33,382 bases of DNA, taken from the NCBI GenBank assembly GCA_913060685.1, contig CAJXVQ010000010.1:1-33382 (forward strand). The letters are read 5' to 3'. Below, one piece after another: positions 1 through 7,265 of the stretch. The DNA is from an uncultured Verrucomicrobiales bacterium. Its GTDB lineage: Bacteria; Verrucomicrobiota; Verrucomicrobiia; Verrucomicrobiales; Akkermansiaceae. The position numbers and the translations under genes were made by a program. Position 1 is the first letter of the stretch, and the number at the start of each line of letters is the position of its first letter. The notes below the pieces were generated by a model that saw only the letters and a program-made list of their open reading frames with translations, did no database searches and was not told the origin of the DNA.

Positions 1-49
1 ATCTACACAGAGTAGATCGTCGGCAGCGTCAGATGTGTATAAGAGACAG
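1..49 (+). other. Nextera/Tn5 sequencing adapter (P5 side), non-genomic
   Basis: This is library adapter, not organism DNA. Positions 1-8 match the end of the Illumina P5 arm. Positions 9-16 (agagtaga) are the i5 index, which I recognise as S504. Positions 17-30 are the Nextera read-1 adapter and 31-49 (agatgtgtataagagacag) are the Tn5 mosaic end. Genomic sequence starts at base 50. The reverse complement of the same adapter and index closes the contig. Confidence 0.98.
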
Positions 50-246
50 GTTTTCTTGGGCACTCACTTCTCATGGTTTTCCCATGGCTGCTCCCACGAC
101 ATCCCCCACTCTGTCATCCTGACAATTTAAAAAACAATTCCTCGCTCCTTCTTCCTCCTGATCACCCTCCTCCACACACTCAAAGGCCTCCTCTTCGACT
201 CCTTCAGCCTCCGGAAGAAAATCGCTTCAAGCTCACGAGCCCGCAG

Positions 247-1296
247 CTACTTGATCTCCTTCCGCTTCCCGTTCCCGTCCACCATCGTGAGCTGCCCTCC
301 GGTCATCTCGGCAATCGTCTTGAGATCCTTCTCCGCCCTGGGCTGCATGAGCGCGACGCAGTTGATCACAACGCCCATTTTCTTGGCCCGTGTCCCAATC
401 TCCTGGGCCCACGCAGCGGAGCCACTCGCAGCCCCATCGGTCATAAAGTAAATCATCTGGGGAGCGGGATCCATATCCAGAGCCATATTGAGCGGGTTGT
501 TCCAAACCGTTCCGCCACTCAGCGAAGACTCCTTCACAATTTTGGTCAGTCGATTGACTTCTTTGTCGTCAATCGTCCACCAGGGAACCTTCTGCTTCGG
601 CCCATCATGCACCCACTTGGAATGCCCCCCTCCGGTCTTCCATTTGAACTTCTTCCCTTTCTTCGTCGTGACCACGCCTCCTTTGACCGTGTCACCCGCC
701 ACCCAGGCAGGTCCGGAAAAGAAAACCATGCCAATCTGAAGCCCGTTCTTCATCGTGCTGAGTGACTGGGCCAGTTCGGCTCGCATCAGTTTGTGCCGGT
801 CCTGACCCTTCATTGATGACGAAAAGTCGATCACATACGCGATCCGCTCGGCCCGCACAGTCTGGCCAAAAAAGGTCGCACCACCGCCACCACCAAAGCC
901 ATCACCGTCTCCCCAACCGGCTCCAAAATCATCTCCAATCCCAATATCCATCGAAATATCTTCGACGACAATCTCAGGGACCGGAATCGCCGTCGGCGCC
1001 GTCGATTGAGCCACGATCATCTTCGAAGCGGCCATACTTGGAGCAGAGGGCTTCTTCCGGACATTGATCTGCACCTTGGGCTTCACGATCACCTTCTTGG
1101 GCTCCGATTCCCCGGAGTAGGCCACCAGCACCGGCTTCTCGACCGGATCGACCGCCATCAAAATCACCGCCAGAATCAGTCCAATCAAAACCATCAGGAG
1201 GAGTGCCGTAATCAAGCTCACCAAAGTTGCGGTCCGCTGCTGGCGTCTTAGGACAGAACGGGGGGTTGGCGTGGCGACTTGTTCGGGTTGGCTCAT
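247..1296 (-). CDS. Membrane-anchored von Willebrand factor A (vWA) domain protein
   Basis: The product is a 349-residue membrane protein with one transmembrane helix (about 24-49), a Pro/Lys-rich stretch (about 50-110), a Gly/Asp-rich linker (about 118-140) and a C-terminal vWA domain (about 150-345). The metal-ion-dependent adhesion site is visible: D157-x-S159-x-S161, T263 and D287 in MTDG. The helix has a short, Arg-rich cytoplasmic N-terminus, so the vWA domain is probably periplasmic and binds a partner through a bound divalent metal. The partner is unknown. The gene is divergent from the DUF3592-like gene. A small dyad (aagga-acga-tcctt, 1302-1315) lies in its leader, just before the start. 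The 197 genomic bases downstream (50-246) show no recognisable gene. The family assignment is firm; the function is not known. Confidence 0.9.
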   Translation of the reverse strand: MSQPEQVATPTPRSVLRRQQRTATLVSLITALLLMVLIGLILAVILMAVDPVEKPVLVAYSGESEPKKVIVKPKVQINVRKKPSAPSMAASKMIVAQSTAPTAIPVPEIVVEDISMDIGIGDDFGAGWGDGDGFGGGGGATFFGQTVRAERIAYVIDFSSSMKGQDRHKLMRAELAQSLSTMKNGLQIGMVFFSGPAWVAGDTVKGGVVTTKKGKKFKWKTGGGHSKWVHDGPKQKVPWWTIDDKEVNRLTKIVKESSLSGGTVWNNPLNMALDMDPAPQMIYFMTDGAASGSAAWAQEIGTRAKKMGVVINCVALMQPRAEKDLKTIAEMTGGQLTMVDGNGKRKEIK

Positions 1297-1448
1297 AGCT
1301 TAAGGAACGATCCTTGGTCAGAAAGCTTAGCGGATTCCAACACCGATGCAAGGCCGCCGGAGAAATCGCCTGCCCGCGGGACGGTATTGCATAAACCCCA
1401 CCTCCTTTCGTGACTCGCCCGTCCATTTTAGAATAGGATGACGCCGCG

Positions 1449-2723
1449 ATGATCAAGCGAGTCTTCACCCTCACCACCGGCGGCCTTTTGGTCATCGTTC
1501 TTGGGATCATCGTAGCAGGCCTAACTCTCTGGTTATCAGAAATAAACGAGAGATTCCTGAAGGATGGCATCACGCGGGAAGGCCGGATCATCAGCCGCCA
1601 CGACTCTCCCACTGATCCCAAACAGACCCTCAACGTCCGGGCGGACATATCGACCAACGCCAATGAGGTCCTCATTCGTATCGTCAAAGTCGAAGTCCCG
1701 GTCGACATCTTTGAAGAATCACCGGTGGGCTCGAAGATCGCTCTCCTCATCCTCCCGGGAGACCCTCCCTCGGTGCGCCTGAAAACCAAAATCGAGGACG
1801 CATCTTTCAGCACCGGCTACTTTCTTGCCCTCGCCATGATCATCCTCGGCCTCCCCCTCATTTGGTTGGATCGCCGGCAAGGAAAGCCACGCCTCATCCG
1901 CAAACCCGAGCCGCCGGACTTTCTCCGCAAGGTCACCGCCAAAACCACCACCCTCTACGATGGCGCTTTCGAATTTTCCTACGCCGAGGAAAAAAACCGC
2001 ATCTCCCTCATCGATGGGACCTCTCTCCGCATCAACCAATATCGCCCCCTTTCCGAACTCGCCTCTGCCCTCCCGGAGGACGATCTCCTCGAAGTTCTCC
2101 GATCCGCCAAGAGCGAATGGAATATTCCAAAAGACACCCCCGGCAAGGAAACACTCGCCGGCCTGGTCAAGCGTCGCGAGATCACGGGCGCGGACCAATT
2201 TTTCATCAATGGCGACTACCTCGGCATCCTCTTCCGGGATGAAGTTGACACCGGACACTGGTCCTCGTGGGTTCGGGGCGTCTGGCAACTGTCCCCTCTC
2301 GGCAGGCTCCTCGCAGATCTGCTCTCCTGTGATCCTGCCCGCGCTCGCATCGCGGCCGAGGAAGTCCTCTATCATGAGGACACCGCGTCTATCGCCCCGC
2401 TGACCGACCATGCCAGCCTCATCCGCCGCGCAGCTGTCGGCTCACACGATGATCGGGAGATCATCATTCTCGCCGCCGACCTTCTGAAGGCCCTTGGCGA
2501 AGGAATCTGTCCCTGCCGGATCTACACCGATTCCTCACACTTCTCGCCCGAACTCCTCCTTCGCAAAAAGAAAATGCGGAAAGTTGGAATTGATGAAGAC
2601 GGTGAGGCCAACAGCAACGTCGCCCACGATCTCGCCTGCACCTGCTGCAGCCGCGAGTATACTGTCGCCGCCAAAGTCAGAGCGGGAGTTCCCCTCTTCG
2701 AGTGGCAGGAGACGGCCGGCTGA
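1449..2723 (+). CDS. Two-helix membrane protein with DUF3592-like domain and C-terminal Cys cluster
   Basis: The 424-residue product has two transmembrane helices (about 9-30 and 122-140). They flank an extracytoplasmic segment whose VGSKI...PGDPPSVRL region resembles DUF3592 domains. The cytoplasmic C-terminal 280 residues match no family I recognise. They end with C354-x-C356 and C397-x-C399-C400, arranged like a zinc or Fe-S site, about 40 residues apart. The start is the only good one before the first helix; a weak GGA lies about 10 nt upstream. The gene shares a 152-bp divergent region with the vWA gene and converges on the lipoprotein gene. Function is unknown, and metal binding is an inference from Cys spacing only. 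Confidence 0.85.
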   Translation: MIKRVFTLTTGGLLVIVLGIIVAGLTLWLSEINERFLKDGITREGRIISRHDSPTDPKQTLNVRADISTNANEVLIRIVKVEVPVDIFEESPVGSKIALLILPGDPPSVRLKTKIEDASFSTGYFLALAMIILGLPLIWLDRRQGKPRLIRKPEPPDFLRKVTAKTTTLYDGAFEFSYAEEKNRISLIDGTSLRINQYRPLSELASALPEDDLLEVLRSAKSEWNIPKDTPGKETLAGLVKRREITGADQFFINGDYLGILFRDEVDTGHWSSWVRGVWQLSPLGRLLADLLSCDPARARIAAEEVLYHEDTASIAPLTDHASLIRRAAVGSHDDREIIILAADLLKALGEGICPCRIYTDSSHFSPELLLRKKKMRKVGIDEDGEANSNVAHDLACTCCSREYTVAAKVRAGVPLFEWQETAG

Positions 2724-2812
2724 AATACCTGCAAGCACTTTTTCGATTCTCTGGAAGCCGGGAAGAAGTAAAGACACCCCGGTCAGAGCCATCGGGCATC
2801 TCTGACCTACAA

Positions 2813-2846
2813 AAAACCCACCAAAGCAGGCGCTCCGGTGGGTTTT
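2813..2846. terminator. Bidirectional rho-independent terminator
   Basis: A perfect 10-bp stem (aaaacccacc, 2813-2822, with ggtgggtttt, 2837-2846) encloses a 14-nt loop. On the minus strand the stem runs into six T residues, so it best ends the lipoprotein transcript, 51 bp after that stop codon. On the plus strand there are four T residues, so it may also stop the 1449-2723 transcript. It sits between two convergent genes, as expected. Confidence 0.85.
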
Positions 2847-2896
2847 AAAAAAATCGTGGGATTCAGCGATTACACGCTAGTTCCCGGTAACTCAAG

Positions 2897-3268
2897 TTAC
2901 TCAGTGACTCCTTCGACCGCTTCTTCGACCGCCTCAGCAGCAGCTTCACCAGCTCCCTCAACGGCTTCAACTGCCTCACCGGCTTTTTCGACAGCTCCTT
3001 CGACAGCTTCCTCGACAGCTTCTTCGGCGGTCTCACCAGCTCCTTCGACACTCTCTTTGACGGTCTCGACGGCCTCACCAGCAGCAGCGCCAGCTTCCTT
3101 GGCCTTTTCCCCGACAGTTTCACCGACCTTGGTGGCGGCTTCTTTGGCGTCGTCCGTGGCAGATTCAGCGGCTTCTTTGGTCTTTTCCTTAGTCTCTTCG
3201 CTGCAAGAAATTGCAAAGAAAGAAATTCCGGCCAGAGCCGAAAGGAGGATGGTTTTAGTAAGTTTCAT
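2897..3268 (-). CDS. Small Ala/Glu-rich repetitive lipoprotein
   Basis: The 123-residue product has a lipoprotein signal peptide: a Lys-containing N-terminus, a hydrophobic core and lipobox A-I-S-C with lipidated Cys22. The mature part is almost only Ala, Glu, Val, Gly, Lys and Thr, with recurring units such as EAVEEAVEGA. This predicts a long, acidic, amphipathic helix or coiled coil. A Lys-containing first third (about 23-70) is followed by an almost Lys-free acidic tail. It is probably a membrane-attached periplasmic rod or spacer, in the manner of Lpp or LEA-like proteins; this is inference. Homology searches will be misleading because of low complexity. The gene has its own terminator downstream and a leader hairpin upstream, so it is probably monocistronic and could be abundant. 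Confidence 0.8.
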   Translation of the reverse strand: MKLTKTILLSALAGISFFAISCSEETKEKTKEAAESATDDAKEAATKVGETVGEKAKEAGAAAGEAVETVKESVEGAGETAEEAVEEAVEGAVEKAGEAVEAVEGAGEAAAEAVEEAVEGVTE

Positions 3269-3276
3269 TGTTTTTT

Positions 3277-3305
3277 GTTTTAGGGGTTCCCCAAGAACCT
3301 AAAAC
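3277..3305 (-). promoter_or_regulatory. Leader hairpin directly upstream of the lipoprotein start
   Basis: An imperfect inverted repeat pairs gtttta (3277-3282) with taaaac (3300-3305) and ggttc (3285-3289) with gaacc (3295-3299), with a GG bulge and a 5-nt loop. In the minus-strand mRNA it ends 8 nt before the ATG, and the spacer is only A-rich (AAAAAACA) with no Shine-Dalgarno. It is not a terminator, since it is followed by A residues. It may protect the mRNA 5' end or gate translation. Confidence 0.45.
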
Positions 3306-3381
3306 ATTAATTACGAAAATCCACAAGAAATATTGAAGATGCCCGGGGCCACGGACAAAATATCGCCGCAAGAATCGGCTG

Positions 3382-6120
3382 TTATTGGCCGAAGTGTGCC
3401 CGGAAACTCTCGCCGTCCTGCCCCACTCCCTCGATTTCCGCATCAACGGCTTCCAATTGGGTTTTTAACCCGCCATCTTCAAGGGTCTTACGCAGAGCAA
3501 GGAGTTTGTTCAGGTAATTGAGACGAAGCGCCTCCAGTTTCGCGTCGACATCCTTCTTCTCCCGGGTCTGGCGTTCCCTCGCTTTGGCCAAATCCTGAAA
3601 AACTTCGGGGGCAAAACCACCCAGATCAATTTCACGGCTCAGATCACCATCCTTCGGAATTCTATCCTCCAACCCGCCATGGGCCCGCTCAAATCTTTTC
3701 TTGTTATTCCCGGAAAGCAGACGGAACCAGGTGTTCACATCAGAGATAAAGGAATCGCGATTCCCGAGGAGATACTTGCGATAGTCATCAACTTCCTTGG
3801 TCACGAGCCGGCGCCCAATTCCCCGTAGTTTTTGAAGCTGTCGGTTTTCCGCGCCATTGCCAGCAGGAGGAGCCGGGGCCGCGTCGGAGTCGGTGCTCCA
3901 CTCGATCAAGAAGCCGGTGGCGTTCCCATCACCGGGATTGGCATCATCCCATCCCGCCCCGGCAGATGCCTTGAGATAGCGAAGCGCGCGGTCCGATGGG
4001 CCACCGTCAGGGGAGTTGGGAGCCCAGTAGGCTTTCTCCCATGGCTCCCCGGTAATCCAGAGCCAGTCGCCCTCTTTCAAACGACCGCCAAGCCAAACGG
4101 ACTGATCTGGAAGCAGCGAGCTGTCGAGGAAGTCTCGAAGGAAAAAGGCCTCCAAAGTCTCGGAAACCACCGCAAGGTGACCATCCGCCGAGCTGGCAAT
4201 GAGATCAGCTTCGTCCCACGAGACTGATCTATGCACGAGGAGGAAATTGCGATTTTCGTGAGCCACCGTCGTGGGGGGCCAGGCGGGACTCGGAGACCCA
4301 AGTGTCGGGACAAGGCGTTCCAGCTGGGAGGCCAGAGAGCCGGCGTTCTTACCATTCTTGGACCACTGAATGACAAAGGGGTTCTTTTCCGCATTGGGCC
4401 GGGCCCTGATCACTCCGCTGTTACTGAGGGAGGCGCATGACCCCAGAGTCGTGCCGGGATCTTTGAGCTTCCATGGCTCGCCCGTGACCCAGGCCCAGTC
4501 TCCGCGTCCCCGGGCACCGCCGCCAATCCAGACCCGCTTCAGCTCGGTGCCCATATTCTTCGCGAGAACATCAATGTCAGCCTGGGTGGTCGGGGTGGCA
4601 AGATGAGCTCCGTGCAGCTCGGCAAACTCGGCCGCTTCGGTCCAAGTCATGGGACTCTTAACGAAGAAGAGAAAGTGACTGGAGCGGTCGATGGTATTAT
4701 CGGGAAAACGATCACGCCTTCCGTTGTAAAGAGCGGTACGGAACTCCGCGAGCCGCTCCATGGGGGTCTTGGCGTTCTCAATGTCAAGCAGCCGTTGACG
4801 CTCGATTTCACGGGCCGCCTCACGAACCTTTTCCTCCTTGGCCAGCTCTGCGAGGCGGACGGCGTCCCGCTTGGCTTTCTCACGCGCCGCTTCGCGTTCG
4901 GACTCTTCATTCTTTTCCTTCACCTCCGTTGCATCACGCTCGGCACTCATCCTCTCCTGCTTCTTTTCATAGAGACCCCAGGTGAAGATAATGATCGGGA
5001 TGAGGACGGCGATAATCAGCAGGTTCCTGATGACCGGCCAATTACTCCCAGTCTGTACTGAGATGGCCGGGACCGCGGGAGCACCTGCCGGAGCCGCCGC
5101 CTCCTTCCGGGCAGGAGGGGATTTGGGCAGAGGCTTCAGCCGGGATTGAGGCTCGCTCCCTGCTTTTGGAAGCGGCACGAGCTTGGGCTTGGGCTTGCCA
5201 TCATCACTCTTGTCGGAATCCCTATCGCTGGTCAGGCGGCGCTTCAAAGTTGTCGCCCCGGCTTTGTTTGGGCGATCCGCTCCGGAACGCAGGGCCCGTT
5301 GGCCACTTGTGCCAATGGTCGCAAGAACTTTCTGCAATTCATCGGCCATTTCATCCGCATTCTGGTAACGGAGGGCAGGGTTCCGACGAGTGGCTTTTTT
5401 GAAAATCGGGTCAAGACGTCGGTCGCACTTGGTAATGGAGGACGGTGGGCTCGCCGGCTCCTCGGGCATCTTTCCTGTCAGGAGTTCATAGAGGATCACC
5501 CCCACCGCGAAAATATCCGAAGGCACCCCCACCGCTTTGGCATTGGAAAAAATTTCGGGAGCAGCATAGCCGGGCGTCCCGAAAATCGGGCCATCCTCGG
5601 CGTCCTCCGAATCACTGGCTAAAGCGAGTCCAAAGTCCCCGATCTTGGGCTTGGCATTGGGATCAAGGAGGATATTGGCCGGCTTGATATCACGGTGGAC
5701 GATACCCGATTCATGGGCGTGTCCGAGACCGCGGCAAATCCCAATGATCAGCTCAATCGCAGTGGCTTGATCAATCGCCTTACCATAGCTGGAGTAGTAA
5801 AGAGACTTACCCGCAACCAGTTCCATCACGATAAATGGCATCCCGTTGGCCTCACCAAAGTCATAGATCCCGATCAAATTGACATGATTCAATTTCGCCA
5901 TGGATCTGGCTTCTGCCTGAAACTGGTTCCGAAATGATGGATCTTCTCCAAACTCCTCGGGCAAAAGTTTAATCGCAACGGGGCGATCGAGTGAAAGTTG
6001 GGTGGCCTTGTAGACGGCACCCATCCCGCCGGTGGCGATCAAGGAGGTGACCTCATAGCCATCAAGAAACTTGCTGAGCTCGGAGGGTTCCGGGGGATCA
6101 AATTGGATGGGATCGCTCAT
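3382..6120 (-). CDS. Receptor-like Hanks-type Ser/Thr kinase with two C-type-lectin-like domains
   Basis: The 912-residue product has an N-terminal cytoplasmic kinase domain (about 22-270), a Lys/Pro-rich linker, one transmembrane helix (about 362-382) and a charged coiled coil (about 385-445). Two C-type-lectin-like domains (about 478-588 and 622-742) and a C-terminal helical segment (about 755-912) follow. Kinase residues are intact: glycine loop 29-36, K51, H142-R143-D144, K146, N149, D162-F-G and A187-P-E. The lectin domains show the fold's WIGG/WLGG and WVTGEPW/WITGEPW signatures but lack the paired cysteines of animal lectins. By topology the lectin part is extracytoplasmic, so it may sense a glycan or surface ligand. 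The C-terminal region is a tryptophan-containing helical domain I cannot name. Such architectures occur in Planctomycetota/Verrucomicrobiota. The ligand and target are unknown. Confidence 0.92.
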   Translation of the reverse strand: MSDPIQFDPPEPSELSKFLDGYEVTSLIATGGMGAVYKATQLSLDRPVAIKLLPEEFGEDPSFRNQFQAEARSMAKLNHVNLIGIYDFGEANGMPFIVMELVAGKSLYYSSYGKAIDQATAIELIIGICRGLGHAHESGIVHRDIKPANILLDPNAKPKIGDFGLALASDSEDAEDGPIFGTPGYAAPEIFSNAKAVGVPSDIFAVGVILYELLTGKMPEEPASPPSSITKCDRRLDPIFKKATRRNPALRYQNADEMADELQKVLATIGTSGQRALRSGADRPNKAGATTLKRRLTSDRDSDKSDDGKPKPKLVPLPKAGSEPQSRLKPLPKSPPARKEAAAPAGAPAVPAISVQTGSNWPVIRNLLIIAVLIPIIIFTWGLYEKKQERMSAERDATEVKEKNEESEREAAREKAKRDAVRLAELAKEEKVREAAREIERQRLLDIENAKTPMERLAEFRTALYNGRRDRFPDNTIDRSSHFLFFVKSPMTWTEAAEFAELHGAHLATPTTQADIDVLAKNMGTELKRVWIGGGARGRGDWAWVTGEPWKLKDPGTTLGSCASLSNSGVIRARPNAEKNPFVIQWSKNGKNAGSLASQLERLVPTLGSPSPAWPPTTVAHENRNFLLVHRSVSWDEADLIASSADGHLAVVSETLEAFFLRDFLDSSLLPDQSVWLGGRLKEGDWLWITGEPWEKAYWAPNSPDGGPSDRALRYLKASAGAGWDDANPGDGNATGFLIEWSTDSDAAPAPPAGNGAENRQLQKLRGIGRRLVTKEVDDYRKYLLGNRDSFISDVNTWFRLLSGNNKKRFERAHGGLEDRIPKDGDLSREIDLGGFAPEVFQDLAKARERQTREKKDVDAKLEALRLNYLNKLLALRKTLEDGGLKTQLEAVDAEIEGVGQDGESFRAHFGQ

Positions 6121-6151
6121 GAAATTAGGGAAGGTGGGGCGCAGACTGGCG

Positions 6152-6188
6152 AATCAAGGGATCTGCGGCAATCCTTGATTTCCGCAGA
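6152..6188. promoter_or_regulatory. Two interleaved inverted repeats in the kinase/haemoglobin divergent region
   Basis: Repeat A pairs aatcaagg (6152-6159) with ccttgatt (6173-6180). Repeat B pairs tctgcgg (6162-6168) with ccgcaga (6182-6188). Both are perfect and both have 13-nt spacers, and the arms alternate A-B-A'-B'. In RNA the two stems would exclude each other, because the 1-nt and 2-nt connectors are too short for a full pseudoknot. In DNA they could be overlapping operators. The element lies 29 nt before the haemoglobin start and 31 nt before the kinase start. Confidence 0.5.
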
Positions 6189-6217
6189 AAGCACCCCCAG
6201 CCTCAGTCATAGCGATC

Positions 6218-6613
6218 ATGAACGAGGAATTAATCTATGCCACTCTGGGAGAAGAGGGTTTTACCCGCCTGACTCACGAATTCTACAAGCGCATGAAAAT
6301 TGATGATCTCGTCGGCCCCATGTATCCCGATGATGATTGGGAAGGTTCCGAAGAACGACTTCGGAACTTCCTGCTCTTCCGGTTTGGGGCGGACCAGAGA
6401 TATCTCGTCAAACGAGGACATCCCCGCCTGCGCGGACGCCACATGCCTTTCAAGATCGGCATCGCAGAGAGAGATCGCTGGATGAAACTCATGGGCGAAG
6501 CGGCTGAATGTGTCATCGCGGACCAGGGCATTCGCACTTCGGTCATGGAATTCTTCGCTCAAGTCGCCGACTTCCTTCGCAATCAACCTGAGAACCCGAC
6601 GGCCCATGCCTGA
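6218..6613 (+). CDS. glbO: Group II truncated haemoglobin
   Basis: The 131-residue product has the length and motifs of group II (trHbO-like) 2-over-2 globins. FYKRM lies in the helix-B region, and YPDDD leads to an ERLRNFLLFRFG helix. RLRGRHMPFKIGIAERDRWM carries the likely proximal histidine (H in RGRHMPF) and the family's conserved F-helix/G-helix sequence. It binds haem and handles oxygen, NO or peroxide in the cytoplasm. The stop overlaps the start of the rhomboid gene (6606-6613), so the two are probably one transcript. The upstream interleaved repeats may regulate it. The symbol is by family resemblance; trHbO proteins are also named yjbI. Confidence 0.9.
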   Translation: MNEELIYATLGEEGFTRLTHEFYKRMKIDDLVGPMYPDDDWEGSEERLRNFLLFRFGADQRYLVKRGHPRLRGRHMPFKIGIAERDRWMKLMGEAAECVIADQGIRTSVMEFFAQVADFLRNQPENPTAHA

Positions 6614-7265
6614 TTCCCTGCTGAAGCAAAGAATGCCGGTCGTGATCCTCCTCGTGGTGATCACAATCATCACGCTCCTCGATTGGGCCTACACGAGACC
6701 CGATTATTCTCCCAATCCGCAGAGCTTCATGATGGTGCCGACCAATGTCGTCGAGGCTTGGGGAAATGCGCTGAAAGGAGATTACTCCGGGAGAACTCTC
6801 TTCGATCTTTCCACCACCCTCACCGCCGGATTCCTGCACGGCAACATGGGCCACCTTTTCGGGAACATGCTTTTTCTCTGGCTTTTCGGAGTGGTGGTGA
6901 GCGAACTCTGCGGATGGCGCTGGATGGTGGCGGCCTTCCTGATCACCGTCATCGGCGGGTCGGTGGGACAAATTCTCTTGGACCCTGAGAGCCCGATTCC
7001 GGTCCTCGGAGCCAGCGGAGGCCTCATGGGATTGATGGGATTCTATTTCGGGCTCGCCCTCCAACGGCCACGACCAGACTCACATGTCTGGCCTCTGGCC
7101 CGCCCGGTCAATTCGTCACAACTGGCCGCAGCGGGTGCCGTAGGAGTCTTTCTTGACTTCATGGGCGTAATCGATGGCATTCAAGGGATTGCCTTTGGAG
7201 CCCACATCGGAGGCTTTGTCACCGGGATCATCCTGAGTGTCGTGGCCGACCGTTTCGTTCGCTAA
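6606..7265 (+). CDS. Rhomboid family intramembrane serine protease
   Basis: From the ATG at 6606 the product is 219 residues with about six transmembrane helices. Rhomboid signatures are all present: H83-x-x-x-N87 in helix 2 (GHLFGNM), catalytic S137 in GASGG, and H200 in AHIGGF of the last helix, which completes the Ser-His dyad. It should cut transmembrane helices of unknown substrates in the inner membrane. An upstream in-frame ATG at 6510 would lie well inside the globin gene and is unlikely. The chosen start overlaps the globin stop by 8 bp, which suggests translational coupling. Its stop TAA (7263-7265) overlaps the stop of the convergent dabB-like gene (7262-7264). Confidence 0.92.
   Translation: MPDSLLKQRMPVVILLVVITIITLLDWAYTRPDYSPNPQSFMMVPTNVVEAWGNALKGDYSGRTLFDLSTTLTAGFLHGNMGHLFGNMLFLWLFGVVVSELCGWRWMVAAFLITVIGGSVGQILLDPESPIPVLGASGGLMGLMGFYFGLALQRPRPDSHVWPLARPVNSSQLAAAGAVGVFLDFMGVIDGIQGIAFGAHIGGFVTGIILSVVADRFVR

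Noticed and set aside
73-765. 230-codon plus-strand open frame
   Set aside because: It is antisense to the vWA gene, whose MIDAS residues are intact. Its Pro/Leu/His-rich composition is typical of a shadow.
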